In this document: piece after piece, positions 33,373 to 43,753 of the stretch | Position numbering within the stretch: position 1 is the stretch's first letter | How the letters are laid out: the number at the start of each line of letters is the position of its first letter | Assembly: GCF_022213955.1 (NCBI RefSeq) | Contig: NZ_JAKNTW010000006.1 | Location: 1 to 64,000, forward strand | DNA from: Dolomitihabitans soli | GTDB taxonomy: Bacteria; Actinomycetota; Actinomycetes; Streptosporangiales; Streptosporangiaceae | Reading direction: 5' to 3' | DNA: 64,000 nt | The notes under the pieces: model-generated | What the model saw: the letters and a program-made list of their open reading frames with translations, nothing else | The model's database searches: none | Told to the model about the DNA's origin: nothing | Made by a program: the position numbers and the translations under genes

Positions 33373-34172
33373 GACTTCTCCCCCTTGAGCAGAGTGACGT
33401 CCGCGGAGATGGTGGCCGCCGACAGGGACGCCATGCCGCCGCCGAGCCGCCCCGCCAGCGATCGGGATCCGGGGGCGGTGTGGTCACGGCCGTTCAGCGC
33501 GGCGAAGGTGCTGTCCAGACGCCCGGAGGTGGAGCGCAGGCTCACGTCCGTGTCGACGTCCGGCGGCAGCCGTACGACTATGGCGCCGGAGACGCTGTTC
33601 AGCGTCACGTGGCCGGTCGGCGGCAGCCTGAGGTCGGCGGTGATCCGCCCGGACATCGTCTTGGCGCGCAGCCTGCGCGGGGTGCCGTCGGCGACGGTTA
33701 GCTCGCCGGAGACGCTGGTGAAGGACAGGTCGCCGGTGAGACTGCGGCTCTCGACCGCGCCGCTGACGGTCTCGGCGTGCACGTCGCCGCTCACGCCGTC
33801 GAGGATGATCTCACCGGAGACGCTCTTCACCCGCGTCCGGTTCTCGAAGCCCGCGACCAGCGCGGAGGCCGAGATCACGCCCGCCTGGACCGGGCAGTCC
33901 TTCGGGACGGTGAGGGTCAGCGTCGTGGTGCGTTTGCCCGGCCGCAGCCAGCCGAGCATCCCCTCCCACGTCAGGTCCTTGTACGCCACGGTGAGTGTGC
34001 CGTCCTCGTCGTGTGTGACGATCAGCGGCGGTGTGCCGATCTCGGTGACCTCCAGGGTCGGCGGCCCGTCACTCGCCAGCACGGCCAGCCGACCGGCCAC
34101 GATCCGGACGTTGAGTGTCCGGACCGGCCCGAACGTGAGCTGTTCGGGCCCCTCTATCTCCCACTGGGACAT
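33369..34172 (-). CDS. DUF4097-family beta-repeat protein
   Basis: 267 residues. Repeated SVSG and SMSG/STSG turns (KSVSGEIILDGVSGDVHAETVSG, FTSVSGELTV, KTMSGRITADL, NSVSGAIVV, RSTSGRL) make the regular beta-solenoid strands of DUF4097 adhesin-like proteins. No signal peptide is seen. These genes commonly accompany PadR regulators in actinomycetes, perhaps in cell-envelope stress responses. First gene of the operon with PadR. Confidence 0.9.
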   Translation of the reverse strand: MSQWEIEGPEQLTFGPVRTLNVRIVAGRLAVLASDGPPTLEVTEIGTPPLIVTHDEDGTLTVAYKDLTWEGMLGWLRPGKRTTTLTLTVPKDCPVQAGVISASALVAGFENRTRVKSVSGEIILDGVSGDVHAETVSGAVESRSLTGDLSFTSVSGELTVADGTPRRLRAKTMSGRITADLRLPPTGHVTLNSVSGAIVVRLPPDVDTDVSLRSTSGRLDSTFAALNGRDHTAPGSRSLAGRLGGGMASLSAATISADVTLLKGEKS

Positions 34173-34204
34173 TGACTTCGCCCTTCGCTACGCGACACCC
34201 TACA

Positions 34205-34228
34205 CAAGACACGATATGTCGTGTCTTG
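34205..34228. promoter_or_regulatory. 24-bp palindrome, likely PadR operator
   Basis: CAAGACACGA-TATG-TCGTGTCTTG, perfect 10-bp arms, 33 bp upstream of the DUF4097 start. Confidence 0.7.
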
Positions 34229-34262
34229 GAAAAGTCAAGATGTATCGCGTTTTGGGGCCAGG

Positions 34263-34439
34263 CTACTCGTCCTCGTCGTCCAGCCGCGCGAGCCACGTGG
34301 CGAGCCGCTCCACCGGAGTCTCGAAGTCGGGGTTCAGATCGACGAACTCCCGCAGCCGCTCCGCCAGCCACCCGACACTGACCTCCTCCTCCCCTCGCCG
34401 CTCGACCAGCTCCTCGATGCCCCGATCCGTGAAGTACAT
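34263..34439 (-). CDS. DUF6104 family small protein
   Basis: 58 residues: MYFTDRGIEELVERRGEEEV then SVGWLAERLREFVDLNPDFE and a highly acidic end DDEDE. ATG 34439 has AGAGGAGAAGG directly upstream. This matches the short, acidic, conserved actinobacterial family DUF6104; function unknown. It lies downstream of a decayed fic gene and kgd on the same strand. Confidence 0.88.
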   Translation of the reverse strand: MYFTDRGIEELVERRGEEEVSVGWLAERLREFVDLNPDFETPVERLATWLARLDDEDE

Positions 34440-34448
34440 CCTTCTCCT

Positions 34449-34917
34449 CTATCTCCGACCCAGGCGATCCGCCAGGTCCGGTGCGGGAACCCACGCGTTC
34501 GCCCGCCCTCGTCTGACTCTAGCCAGCAAACCCCGCCCCTCCAGCTCCTGGAGGTCGGTACGGGCCGTCTGCAACACCACCCCGTGACCCGCCGCGTGCG
34601 AGGCGACGGTGTACTCGGCCGCCGGATGCTCGGCGGCATCCATCAACAGGGTGACCTGCCGGGAGGCCAGTACGGTCTGCATGCGCCGTACGGCCGTCGC
34701 CGTCCTCGAAGGGACGGACCATGAAGGGTACGCCGGTCACACGGGTGAGGGGGCGGGACGTACGAGGAGTCCGAGGCCGCATCGGCGAAGTCGCACAGCC
34801 GCTGGAGTGGCCTGGCAGGCTCTAGCGCTCGGTCGAGTCGACGGCGGAGAGCAGCCATAGGCTGTCGGCTTCGAGCCACAGTTCGCGCCAGGGAGGCGGT
34901 CGTTGCGGCATTCTCAT
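34449..34917 (-). pseudogene. Decayed Fic-family (AMPylator) gene
   Basis: Fragments in three frames: start MRMPQRPPPWRELWLEADSL, then a degenerate Fic motif VRPFEDGDGRTAHA (catalytic His replaced by Arg, compare HPFxDGNGR), then the C-terminal winged-helix tail SHAAGHGVVLQTARTDLQEL and ARVRRGRANAWVPAPDLADRL. The central core is deleted and a stop follows STER. It keeps its position between kgd and DUF6104. Confidence 0.75.
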
Positions 34918-34925
34918 CTCGTGAC

Positions 34926-34985
34926 CTGCCAAAATTAGCAGTTACTAGCAGCTACATAGCTGCTAGTAACTGCCAAATTTAGCAG
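34926..34985. promoter_or_regulatory. 36-bp perfect palindrome with flanking CTGCCAAATTAGCAG units
   Basis: GCAGTTACTAGCAGCTA-CA-TAGCTGCTAGTAACTGC (34938-34973) has 17-bp arms. It is flanked by CTGCCAAAATTAGCAG (34926 on) and CTGCCAAATTTAGCAG (34970 on). AT-rich against GC-rich surroundings; in front of the fic remnant, so a former operator is plausible. Confidence 0.6.
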
Positions 34986-35005
34986 GTGGTGGCCCGCGTC
35001 GGCCG

Positions 35006-35037
35006 CTCCCGGCTGAGTGGTGGTGCTCAGCCGGGAG
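35006..35037 (-). terminator. Terminator of kgd
   Basis: A 12-bp perfect stem CTCCCGGCTGAG / CTCAGCCGGGAG with an 8-nt loop, 6 bp beyond the stop codon. Confidence 0.8.
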
Positions 35038-35043
35038 ACGAGG

Positions 35044-38000
35044 TCAGCCGAAGATCTGCGTGGCGATCTGCTCCAGCTCGTTGTCGTGGGCGGCGTGTGA
35101 GCCGACCGCGGGAGAGGAGTTGGGCTTGCGGGAGACCCGGCGCAGGGTGCGCCCGCCGAGAGAGTCGGGGTGCTCGGTGAGCTTGAGGGTCAGGTAGGGC
35201 CACGGGCCCATGTTGACCGGCTCGTCCTGCGCCCAGATCAGCTCGACGTCGCTCGGGTAACGGGAGAGCTCGGCCTGGATCTCCTCGGTCGGGAACGGGT
35301 AGAGCCGCTCCAACCGGACGAGCGCCACGTCGTCACGCTCACGCTTGGTACGTGCGGAGGCCAGGTCGTAGTAGACCTTGCCGGAGCACAGCACCACCCG
35401 GCGGACCCGCGAGGGGTCGACCGTGCTGTCGCCGATGACCGGCTGGAAGGCGCCCGAGGTGAACTCGTCCACGCTCGACGCGGCCGCCTTGAGCCGCAGC
35501 AGCCACTTGGGCGTGAAGACCACCAGCGGCCGATGACGGTCGGACAACGCCTGCCACCGCAGCAGGTGGAAGTAGTTGGCCGGGGTCGTCGGCTGCGCGA
35601 CGGTCATGTTGTCCTGCGCGCAGAGCTGGAGGAACCGCTCGATCCTGGCGGAGGAGTGGTCCGGGCCCTGGCCCTCGTAGCCGTGCGGCAGCAGCAGCAC
35701 GACCGACGAGCGCTGGCTCCACTTCTGCTCACCGGCCGAGATGAACTCGTCGATGATCGTCTGAGCGCCGTTGACGAAGTCGCCGAACTGGGCCTCCCAG
35801 GCGACCAGCGCGTCCGGGCGGACCACGCTGTAGCCGTACTCGAAGCCCAGCGCCGCGAACTCGCTCAGCAGCGAGTCGTAGACGTAGAACTTCGTCGTAC
35901 CGTGGTTGAACGCCTTCAGCGGGGTGTGGTCCTCGCCGGTGACCCGGTCGACCAGCACGGCGTGCCGCTGGCCGAAGGTGCCTCGCCGGGAGTCCTGCCC
36001 GACGAGACGGACCGGGCGGCCGTCGATCAGCAACGAGCCGAATGCGAGCGTCTCGCCCATCGCCCAGTCGATCGAGCCCTCCGCCACCATCTGGCCGCGG
36101 CGCTGGATCACCGGCGCCAGCCTCGGGTGGATGGTGAAGCCCTCCGGCATGTTGAGCTGGGTCTCCACGACCCGCTTGACGGTCTCCTCGGAGATCGCCG
36201 TCGGGGTGTCGTTGTGCGACCAGGGGACCACCTCGTGGTCCACCGGACGGGAGAACTCGCCGGTGTGCTCCTTGAGCGCCTCGCGGGTCTCGGTGAAGGC
36301 CCGCTCCAGCCGCTCCTGGTAGTCGCGGAGCGCCTGCTCAGCCTCCTCCACCGTGATGTCGCCCCGGCCGATCAGCGCCTCGGTGTAGAGCTTCCTCGTC
36401 GACCGCTTGGCGTCGATCAGGTCGTACATCAGCGGCTGGGTGAACCCGGGGTTGTCGGTCTCGTTGTGACCGCGACGCCGGTAGCAGACCAGGTCGATGA
36501 CGACGTCCTTGCGGAACGCCTGGCGGTACTCGAACGCCAGCCGGCCGGCCCGGACGACCGCCTCCGGGTCGTCGCCGTTGACGTGGAAGATCGGCGCCTG
36601 GATCATCCGCGCCACGTCGGTGGCGTAGACGGACGAACGTGAGGACGCCGGGGAGGTGGTGAAACCGACCTGGTTGTTGACCACCACGTGGACGGTGCCG
36701 CCGGTGCGGTAGCCGCGCAGCTGAGACAGGTGCAGCGTCTCGGCCACGACGCCCTGGCCGGCGAAGGCCGCGTCGCCGTGGACGAGCAGCGGCAGGACCG
36801 TGAAGCCCTCCTCGCCCCGCTCCAGCAGGTCCTGCTTGGCGCGGACCACGCCCTCCAGGATCGGGTCGACCGCCTCCAGGTGGGAGGGGTTGGCGACCAC
36901 CGAAGCGGTGATCTTCTTCCCGTCGGGGGAGACGAAGTCGCCCTCGGAGCCCAGGTGGTACTTCACGTCGCCGGAGCCGTGCGCGCTGCGCGGGTCGAGG
37001 TTGCCCTCGAACTCGCCGAAGATCTGGCCGTAGGACTTGCCCACGATGTTGGCCAGCACGTTGAGCCGCCCGCGGTGCGCCATGCCGATGACGACCTCGT
37101 CGAGGTCCTCCGCCGCGGCCTCGGCGATCACCGAGTCGAGCAGCGGGATCAGCGACTCGCCGCCCTCCAGCGAGAACCGCTTCTGGCCGACGAACTTCGT
37201 CTGCAGGAAGGTCTCGAACGCCTCGGCCGTGTTGAGCCTGCGCAGGATGTGGAGCTGCTCCTCGCGGTCAGGCTTGGCGTGCGGCCGCTCCACCCGGGAC
37301 TGGATCCAGGCACGCTCCTCCGGACCCTGAATGTGCATGTACTCGATGCCGACGGTGCGGCAGTAAGTGTCACGCAGCACGCCGAGGATCTCGCGCAGCT
37401 TCATCAGCGGCTTGCCGCCGAAGCCGCCGGTGGCGAACTCCCGCTCCAGGTCCCACAGGGTCAGCCCGTGCGACTGGATGTCGAGGTCGGGGTGGCGACG
37501 CTGCTTGTACTCCAGCGGATCGGTGTCGGCCATCAGGTGACCGCGCACCCGGTAGGCGTGGATCAGCTCGATCACCCGGGCGGACTTGGCCACGTCATCG
37601 TCGTGCGTGGCCGAGACGTCACGGGTCCAGCGGATCGGCTCGTACGGGATCCGCAGCGCCTCGAAGATCTCGTCGTAGAAACGGTCCTCGCCCAGCAGCA
37701 GCCGGTGGATCTGCCGCAGGAAGTCGCCCGACTGGGCGCCCTGGATGATCCGGTGGTCATAGGTGCTGGTGAGCGTCATGACCTTGCTGACCGCGAGGCG
37801 CGACAGCGTGTCGGGCGAGGCCCCCTGGTACTCCGCGGGGTATTCCATCGCGCCGACGCCGATGATCGTGCCCTGCCCCGGCATCAGGCGCGGCACCGAG
37901 TGGACGGTGCCGATCGTGCCCGGGTTGGTCAGGCTGATCGAGGTGCCCGCGAAGTCGTCGACGCTCAGCTTGCCGCCGCGCGCCTTCCGGACGACCTCTT

Positions 38001-38712
38001 CGTACGCCATCCAGAACTGGCGGAAGTCCATCGTCTCCGCCGCCTTGATCGACGGCACCAGGAGCTGGCGTGAGCCGTCGCTCTTCTGCACGTCGATCGC
38101 GAGTCCGAGACCGACGTGCTCCGGCTTGACCAGTACCGGCTTGCCGTCGACCTCGGCGTAGGAGTGATTCATGTCCGGCATCGTCTGGAGCGCCTTGACG
38201 ATCGCGTAACCGATCAGGTGCGTGAACGACACCTTCCCGCCGCGCCCGCGCGACAGGTGGTTGTTGATGACGATCCGGTTGTCGACGAGCAACTTCGCCG
38301 GCACGGCCCGCACGCTCGTCGCGGTGGGAACCGTGAGCGAGGACTCCATGTTCGCCGCGGTGCGGGCGGCCGCGCCACGCAGGCGCACCTCTTCCGCACC
38401 CGCGGGAACGGGCGTGCTCTTCGCCGTGTCCTTGGCCGGGGGGGCCTTGACAGGAGCCGTCTGGGTGATCTTGGCCGCCGGGGGAGCTGGTGGAGCCTGG
38501 GGCTCGGCCGCGGCTGCAGAGCCGTTGGCCGAACTCGGAGCCGCGGCGGCGCGGCCAGGTCCGTTGTCGGGGTTGTAATCAGCGAAGAAATTCCACCAGG
38601 CCCGGTCGACAGACTCCGGGTCCTGAAGGTATTTCTGGTACAGCTCGTCGACAAGCCACTCGTTCTGCCCGAAGCTTGCCAGCGGGTTTGTCCGCGACGA
38701 CTCAGACGACAC
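35044..38712 (-). CDS. kgd: Multifunctional 2-oxoglutarate dehydrogenase/decarboxylase with E2 domain (Kgd/OdhA)
   Basis: 1222 residues from GTG 38712 ([23 protein letters not shown], the conserved family start); longer in-frame forms upstream look non-coding. Layout: N-terminal E1 helix 1-45, Ala/Pro linker to about 105, succinyltransferase (E2-like) domain to about 345 ([32 protein letters not shown]), then the ThDP-dependent E1 domain ([36 protein letters not shown], and the [14 protein letters not shown] segment). This is the actinobacterial fused E1-E2 enzyme of the TCA cycle that works with E3 and a separate E2. Monocistronic, with terminator. Confidence 0.97.
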   Translation of the reverse strand: MSSESSRTNPLASFGQNEWLVDELYQKYLQDPESVDRAWWNFFADYNPDNGPGRAAAAPSSANGSAAAAEPQAPPAPPAAKITQTAPVKAPPAKDTAKSTPVPAGAEEVRLRGAAARTAANMESSLTVPTATSVRAVPAKLLVDNRIVINNHLSRGRGGKVSFTHLIGYAIVKALQTMPDMNHSYAEVDGKPVLVKPEHVGLGLAIDVQKSDGSRQLLVPSIKAAETMDFRQFWMAYEEVVRKARGGKLSVDDFAGTSISLTNPGTIGTVHSVPRLMPGQGTIIGVGAMEYPAEYQGASPDTLSRLAVSKVMTLTSTYDHRIIQGAQSGDFLRQIHRLLLGEDRFYDEIFEALRIPYEPIRWTRDVSATHDDDVAKSARVIELIHAYRVRGHLMADTDPLEYKQRRHPDLDIQSHGLTLWDLEREFATGGFGGKPLMKLREILGVLRDTYCRTVGIEYMHIQGPEERAWIQSRVERPHAKPDREEQLHILRRLNTAEAFETFLQTKFVGQKRFSLEGGESLIPLLDSVIAEAAAEDLDEVVIGMAHRGRLNVLANIVGKSYGQIFGEFEGNLDPRSAHGSGDVKYHLGSEGDFVSPDGKKITASVVANPSHLEAVDPILEGVVRAKQDLLERGEEGFTVLPLLVHGDAAFAGQGVVAETLHLSQLRGYRTGGTVHVVVNNQVGFTTSPASSRSSVYATDVARMIQAPIFHVNGDDPEAVVRAGRLAFEYRQAFRKDVVIDLVCYRRRGHNETDNPGFTQPLMYDLIDAKRSTRKLYTEALIGRGDITVEEAEQALRDYQERLERAFTETREALKEHTGEFSRPVDHEVVPWSHNDTPTAISEETVKRVVETQLNMPEGFTIHPRLAPVIQRRGQMVAEGSIDWAMGETLAFGSLLIDGRPVRLVGQDSRRGTFGQRHAVLVDRVTGEDHTPLKAFNHGTTKFYVYDSLLSEFAALGFEYGYSVVRPDALVAWEAQFGDFVNGAQTIIDEFISAGEQKWSQRSSVVLLLPHGYEGQGPDHSSARIERFLQLCAQDNMTVAQPTTPANYFHLLRWQALSDRHRPLVVFTPKWLLRLKAAASSVDEFTSGAFQPVIGDSTVDPSRVRRVVLCSGKVYYDLASARTKRERDDVALVRLERLYPFPTEEIQAELSRYPSDVELIWAQDEPVNMGPWPYLTLKLTEHPDSLGGRTLRRVSRKPNSSPAVGSHAAHDNELEQIATQIFG

Positions 38713-39120
38713 GGCGGAAATCGCCCTCTTCCGCAGATCGGCGTTGATGATAGAGAACCTGTTCAAGGTTACTCGCCCTTGCAGGCGCCGAGTGCCGCTC
38801 GGCACCTGGGCCCAGGCTCGATCCTCCCAGGACACTCCAAAGAGGTCACCATCGGGTAGCCCATCAGGGGGGTTTCCTCCTACAGCGCATAGGACAGGCG
38901 GCTGTCACCGGGCGGTCATACCAGCGGAAAGTCTGTCGCGCGGGTTTGTAGCGAAGGGGCCACGGCAAGGCGGTGCTGTCACGGCGCCCGGCCGGGCGCG
39001 CCCGAGTGCCGTGGGTCCACGGACGGCGACCACCCCCCTGGCTGGGCGCCAAGGGGGCTTGCCGTACGGCTGAGGTCAGCGGTCCCGTCAGCCCCGCTGG
39101 CCGGCCTGCCAAAGCTCGGG
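38713..39120. other. Intergenic region kgd / cellulase
   Basis: No gene. A hairpin near 39031-39060 (CCCCCTGG / CCAAGGGGG with a bulge) could end the cellulase mRNA. CCGTGG-GT-CCACGG is at 39009-39022. The part nearest 38713-38850 must hold the kgd promoter; boxes are not clear. Confidence 0.4.
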
Positions 39121-41652
39121 TTAGCGGCAGGTTTTGCCGTTGAGGAGGAACAGGTCGGGGACGGGGTTCGCGGTGGGGGTGGTCTTGCCGACGAAGCCGA
39201 AGGTGGTGGATTGGCCGGGGCGGAGCCGCCCGTTGTAGGGGAGGCTCTTGGCGGTGACGGTGCCGGCCGACTGGGTCAGGGTGGCGCCCCAGTGGTTCTT
39301 CAGGGTCTGGCCGGCCAGGAAGGACCAGCGCAGGGTCCAGCCGTCCAGGGTGGTGCGGCCGGTGTTCTTGATGTCGACCTGGGTGGTGAAGCCGTCGGGC
39401 CACTGGCCGTGCCTGGTGTAGGTCACGCGGCAGTCGGCGGCCTCGGGGAGCGGAGCCGCGAGGTAGGCGGAGATCCAGGAGAGCGGCGAGTTCCAGTTGA
39501 TGGTCAGTTCGTTGGTCGCCCAGGACTCGATGTCGTCGATGTAGCAGAACTGCGGCTTGCAGTCCTTGAGGAGCCGTTGCGCGATCGGGTCCTGGATGGC
39601 GGAGTTGGGCCCGCCCGCCAGGGTGCCCTTGGGCGGGTTGGGCAGGGCGGGGTCGAGCTGGTTGGCGTACCAGCGGCTGTGCTGGTTCTTCGACGCCACC
39701 TCGCCGTAGCCGGTCACGTACGAGTGGTTGAGCGCGTTCCGGCCGAGCAGGTAGTCCATGCCCTCCAGCACGCCGTCGAGATACTTCCGGTCGCCGCTCA
39801 GGTCGTGGGCGACGGCCATCACCACCATGTTGTTCAGGATCAGGTTGTTGGAGCCCCAGTCGTAGGTGTTCTCCGCGGGCGCGTACGGCACGCCGTACGG
39901 GTGGGCCCGCTGGGTGGCGAGATACTTCCCGGCCCCGGCCAGCACCGAGGCCCGTACGGCGTCGCGGCCGGGCAGGGCGTTGGGCACCGAGGCGAGCTGG
40001 AGACGGCCGAGCTGCGCCGTGTTGCCCCAGTCGAAGCCGCGCTCGCGCCAGATGTCGGCGGTGTGGTGCGGCGAGGCGAGCACGTAGTCCTGGTACTCCT
40101 TCTCGCCGGTGCTGATGTAGAGCTCGGCGGCGGCCCAGTAGAACTCGTCGGTCACGTCGCCGTCGTTGTAGGCGCCGCCGCCGATGCCGTCGTTCGGGTC
40201 GGCGTAGCGGGCCGGGTTCGCCTTGGCGGCGGCCCACGCCTTGCGGGCCGCGGCGAGGTTCTCGGCGGCGAAGGCCGCGTCGTAGGGCGCGTAGAGGCGG
40301 GCCGCCTGCGCGGCGGTCGCGGCCAGGTTGAGCGTGGCGGCGGTGGAGGCGGGGTGCAGCTCGCGTTTCTGCGGGTCGAGGTGGGGGAGCAGCGGCAGCC
40401 CGGTCCACTGCGCGTCGTGGATCTTGTGATGCGCCATCCCCGCGTACGGCTCGCCGTCCGGGACCTGCATGCTGAGCAGGAACTCCTGTTCCCAGCGGGC
40501 TTCGTCGAGGATGTCGGGCACCCCGTTGCCGCTCTCCGGGATGGCCAGCTCGCCGTCCTTGAACAGGCCGAGCGTCTTGCCGCGTTCGAAGGCGGCCATC
40601 AGCTGGTGGACGGAGATGCCGCCGTTGACGACGTACTTGCCGTGGTCGCCGGCGTCGTACCAGCCGCCCTTGACGTCGAGGGTGTAGTCGCAGACGCCGG
40701 GCTGACAGGGGACCCGCACGTCACCCTGGTTGGGGGCGGTCCCCGCGTGCCCGGCCGGCCTGCCGTACCCGGGGCGGAGGCTGTCGAGGATCTCGATGCC
40801 GCTGCGCTGGGTGTAGTAGAACTTCAGCGCGTCGGTCCGCAGCGACTCGTACAGGCCGGCGCCGATGTCGAAGGGGCGGCTGGTCTCGCCGTCGGCCTCC
40901 AGCGTGTAGCCGGTGCCGGCGGTGCGGTAGGCGCCGAAGTCGATGGCGTGCACGTTCTGGCCCGAGCTCTGGTCGAGGCCGCGCGGCGTGGTCTGGCCGT
41001 CCGCCACGACGTCGCCGGCGGCGTCCTTGAGCCGCCAGGCCGTCGCCTCGGTCCGCTCGGTGACCACGGTGGCGTTCTTCGGGCCCGCGGGCCGGTAGCC
41101 GACCATGTTCACGCGGACGCGCGGGCCGGTGTCGGGTTCGTACACCTCGGGATCCGCTCCTCCCTTGAGCGAGACGTCGTCCACGCAGAATCGCCACGGT
41201 TCGGCGCTGCCGCCGAGTTGGAAGGCGACCTGGGCGTTGGGCAGGTCGACCGGTGCGGTGAAGGTGTAGTCGTAGGTGTCGCCGGAGACGCTGAGCACGG
41301 GGGAGGCGCCGAGATACTGGGTGTACGGGTCGGTGGGGAGCTGGATGAGGGCCTTGGCCGGCTTGGCGGAGCTCGCGGCGGCGGTGAAGGTGTAGGCGTA
41401 GGTCTCGCCCTGCACCAGCGGGACGCCGTCCTGGCCGATGATGACGTCCCACGGGTTGACGGTGCCGCCGGGGACGTCGGCGCAGAGCCGGCCGCCGTCG
41501 AGTTCGAGCCGCGTGTTGGCGGTGGCCCACCAGGGTTCCGTGGCGGTGTCGAAGGTGCCGTTGACGATCTGCTCGGGGGGATCGTCCGCTTGAGCGGGTG
41601 CGGTGGATAAGGCGGCCAGCAGGGCCGCGACGATGGCGAGAGAAGTGGTCAC
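39121..41652 (-). CDS. Secreted GH9 endoglucanase with CBM4/9-like, Ig-like and CBM2 modules
   Basis: 843 residues from GTG 41652. An upstream ATG (41685) would put the CebR box inside the gene, so GTG, with GAGG upstream, is preferred. Order: signal peptide 1-22 (ends AQA), CBM4/9-like domain about 25-160 (CVDDVSLKG), CelD-N Ig-like domain about 175-265, GH9 catalytic domain about 275-730 ([17 protein letters not shown] with the catalytic base; acid in [18 protein letters not shown]), and C-terminal CBM2 ([24 protein letters not shown]). It cleaves cellulose outside the cell and is under a CebR-type box. Confidence 0.95.
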   Translation of the reverse strand: MTTSLAIVAALLAALSTAPAQADDPPEQIVNGTFDTATEPWWATANTRLELDGGRLCADVPGGTVNPWDVIIGQDGVPLVQGETYAYTFTAAASSAKPAKALIQLPTDPYTQYLGASPVLSVSGDTYDYTFTAPVDLPNAQVAFQLGGSAEPWRFCVDDVSLKGGADPEVYEPDTGPRVRVNMVGYRPAGPKNATVVTERTEATAWRLKDAAGDVVADGQTTPRGLDQSSGQNVHAIDFGAYRTAGTGYTLEADGETSRPFDIGAGLYESLRTDALKFYYTQRSGIEILDSLRPGYGRPAGHAGTAPNQGDVRVPCQPGVCDYTLDVKGGWYDAGDHGKYVVNGGISVHQLMAAFERGKTLGLFKDGELAIPESGNGVPDILDEARWEQEFLLSMQVPDGEPYAGMAHHKIHDAQWTGLPLLPHLDPQKRELHPASTAATLNLAATAAQAARLYAPYDAAFAAENLAAARKAWAAAKANPARYADPNDGIGGGAYNDGDVTDEFYWAAAELYISTGEKEYQDYVLASPHHTADIWRERGFDWGNTAQLGRLQLASVPNALPGRDAVRASVLAGAGKYLATQRAHPYGVPYAPAENTYDWGSNNLILNNMVVMAVAHDLSGDRKYLDGVLEGMDYLLGRNALNHSYVTGYGEVASKNQHSRWYANQLDPALPNPPKGTLAGGPNSAIQDPIAQRLLKDCKPQFCYIDDIESWATNELTINWNSPLSWISAYLAAPLPEAADCRVTYTRHGQWPDGFTTQVDIKNTGRTTLDGWTLRWSFLAGQTLKNHWGATLTQSAGTVTAKSLPYNGRLRPGQSTTFGFVGKTTPTANPVPDLFLLNGKTCR

Positions 41653-41670
41653 GAGGGTCCTCGGGGGTTG

Positions 41671-41684
41671 TGGGAGCGCTCCCA
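41671..41684. promoter_or_regulatory. CebR-box (cellobiose repressor operator)
   Basis: TGGGAGCGCTCCCA is the exact Streptomyces CebR consensus palindrome. It lies 18 bp upstream of the GTG start, in the leader or promoter of the cellulase gene. The CebR regulator itself is not in the window. Confidence 0.85.
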
Positions 41685-41781
41685 TAGGCGCGCCCCTCGA
41701 TTGTTTCCACCGGGTTTCACCGCAGTCAATGAAGTCGCCCGCCGGGCCGGTCGTCCTGCGGGTGGGCCGCTGAAACTTACA

Positions 41782-41801
41782 TTGCAAGGGAACCTTTGCA
41801 A
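41782..41801. promoter_or_regulatory. Operator-like repeat upstream of ArsR-type gene
   Basis: TTGCAAGG and CCTTTGCAA flank GAA, with TTGCAA at both ends, about 30 bp before ATG 41833. It is a candidate site for the ArsR-type repressor. Confidence 0.45.
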
Positions 41802-41832
41802 ACTTCCCCTTGCGGTTCTACGATCAACCGGT

Positions 41833-42411
41833 ATGAGCGAGGTTTTCCGCGTCACCGACCCGCGAACTCTCAAGGCCGTCGCCCACCCGCTGCGCGCCCG
41901 GATGCTGAGCCTGCTCAGGTTCGACGGCCCGGCGACGGCCACCGAGCTGGCGCGAAAGGTCGGCGAGAGCTCGGGCCTGACCAGCTATCACCTCCGCGAG
42001 CTGGCCAGATACGGCTTCATCGAGGAGGACCCCGAGCAACGCGACGCCCGCGAGCGCCGCTGGCGGGCCGCACACATGTACACGTCGTGGCGGTCCGGCG
42101 AGATGTCGGCGACCCCCGAGGGACGCGAGGCCGACGAGTTCATGCGCCGTCGCCAGATCGCCAACCTTCTGCACGACCACGAAGCCTTCGGGCAGCGCAT
42201 GGACACGATGAGCAGGGAGTGGGTCGACGCGTCGGGCATGGCCGACGAGATCGTACGGCTGACGCCCGGCTCGATGGCCGCGCTCTGGGAACACTGGGCG
42301 CGATTCTCCAGCGCGCTCCAGGAGCTCGCGAGGAACGACGCGGGCGACCCGGCGGCCGAAGAGGTGGCCGTCTACATGTACGCCATCCCGCGCGACCCCG
42401 AAGGCGAGTGA
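41833..42411 (+). CDS. ArsR-type winged-helix transcriptional regulator
   Basis: 192 residues from ATG 41833 with no RBS; translation may be leaderless. HTH at 10-90: LKAVAHPLRARMLSLLRFDGPATATELARKVGESSGLTSYHLRELARYGFIEED. The rest is a helical domain often found on regulators next to MFS pumps. The MFS gene starts 3 bp after its stop codon, so they form an operon. No metal-binding Cys is visible. Confidence 0.9.
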   Translation: MSEVFRVTDPRTLKAVAHPLRARMLSLLRFDGPATATELARKVGESSGLTSYHLRELARYGFIEEDPEQRDARERRWRAAHMYTSWRSGEMSATPEGREADEFMRRRQIANLLHDHEAFGQRMDTMSREWVDASGMADEIVRLTPGSMAALWEHWARFSSALQELARNDAGDPAAEEVAVYMYAIPRDPEGE

Positions 42412-42414
42412 CCC

Positions 42415-43701
42415 ATGGGCTCCCACGTCCTGACCGCCCGGTCGGCCGGGCGGCGCTACGCGCTGATCAGCTTCCTGAACTGGCTCCCCAGTGGGCTGAT
42501 GATGGCCCCGATGGTCCTGCTGATGGCCGAGCGGGGCATCGGCATCGCCGAGATCGGCGTGATCACGGCCGTCTACTCGGCGGTGTGCATCGCGCTCGAA
42601 CTGCCGACGGGCGGACTGGCCGACGTGCTGAGCCGCCGGGTCGTGCTGGCCGCCTCGGCGGCGTTCGGCCTGGTGGGGCTGGCCGTGATGGCCTTCTCGG
42701 TCGCGCCGTGGCAGTTCCTGGTGGCCTCGGTGCTCAAGGGCGTGTCCCGGGCGCTGTCGAGCGGTCCCGCACAGGCGTGGTACGTCGACACGCTGCACGC
42801 CGTGGCGGGGCCGGACGCCGACCTGAAGCCGGGGCTGGCGCGGGGCGGGGCGGCGGGCTCGATCTCGCTCTGCGTCAGCATGCTGGCCGGCGGGTTCGTG
42901 CCGCTGGTCGTGCCGGAGGGACCGATCACGCCGCTGGCCGTACCGGTTCTGGCGGGCGCGGCGGCGTCGGGGCTGCTGCTGGTGGCCGCGCTGGTGGCGA
43001 TGCCCGAGCCGGCCCGCCCGCGCACCACGCTCGGCGCCGTGCTGCGCGACGTGCCGGTGACGATCCGTGCGGGCCTGCGGCTCGGGCTGCGTGACCGGGG
43101 CCTGAGCCGGCTGCTGCTGGTCGCCCTCACGGTGGGCGTCGTGCTCGGCGCGATCGAGCTGCTCACCCCCGGCCGGCTGGCCGAACTGACCGGGCGGCCG
43201 GAGACCGGCGGCACGGCGTACGCGGTCGTCGCGGCGCTGGGCTTCGGCGCCCACGCGCTCGGTAGCTCGCTCGTGCCCGCGCTCGCCCGGCTGGCCGGGA
43301 GTTCGGTCAGGGCGGCGATCGCGGCGACGGTGGTCACCGCGCTGGCCGCCGGCGCGCTGGCGGCGTCCACCGCGCTGGACGGCCCGCCCGGCGTCGTCGC
43401 CGCCGCCGTGGCCTATGTGGCGCTGTTCGCCGCGTTGTCGGTGCTCACCCTGCTGCGGACCGAGATGATGCACCACCGGGTGCCCTCCGCCCAGCGTGCG
43501 ACGCTCATGTCGGTCGACTCGCTCCAGCTCCAGTTCGGCGGCATGGTCGCCTCGGTGGCGGGCGGCCTGCTCGCCGCCGGTGCGGGCACGGGCCTCGTCT
43601 GGGGGATCGCCGCCGTGATCCTGCTGGCCGGGGCGTTGCTGTTCGTACGGCTGCCCGCTCCCGCCGTGGTGTCCTCGACGCCGGTGAACGCCCCCGGGTA
43701 G
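42415..43701 (+). CDS. MFS transporter
   Basis: 428 residues, 12 membrane segments predicted. Opening YALISFLNWLPSGLMMAPMVLL and the loop LPTGGLADVLSRRVVL, the MFS loop 2-3 motif. C-terminal half has SAQRATLMSVDSLQLQFGGMVASVAGGLL. It is the partner of the ArsR-type regulator 3 bp upstream and is presumably an exporter it controls. Substrate unknown. Confidence 0.9.
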   Translation: MGSHVLTARSAGRRYALISFLNWLPSGLMMAPMVLLMAERGIGIAEIGVITAVYSAVCIALELPTGGLADVLSRRVVLAASAAFGLVGLAVMAFSVAPWQFLVASVLKGVSRALSSGPAQAWYVDTLHAVAGPDADLKPGLARGGAAGSISLCVSMLAGGFVPLVVPEGPITPLAVPVLAGAAASGLLLVAALVAMPEPARPRTTLGAVLRDVPVTIRAGLRLGLRDRGLSRLLLVALTVGVVLGAIELLTPGRLAELTGRPETGGTAYAVVAALGFGAHALGSSLVPALARLAGSSVRAAIAATVVTALAAGALAASTALDGPPGVVAAAVAYVALFAALSVLTLLRTEMMHHRVPSAQRATLMSVDSLQLQFGGMVASVAGGLLAAGAGTGLVWGIAAVILLAGALLFVRLPAPAVVSSTPVNAPG

Positions 43702-43753
43702 AACATGATTCTGCGGGGAGGGCAGAATCGTAGCCTGCGAAAGGAGTTCGGGG

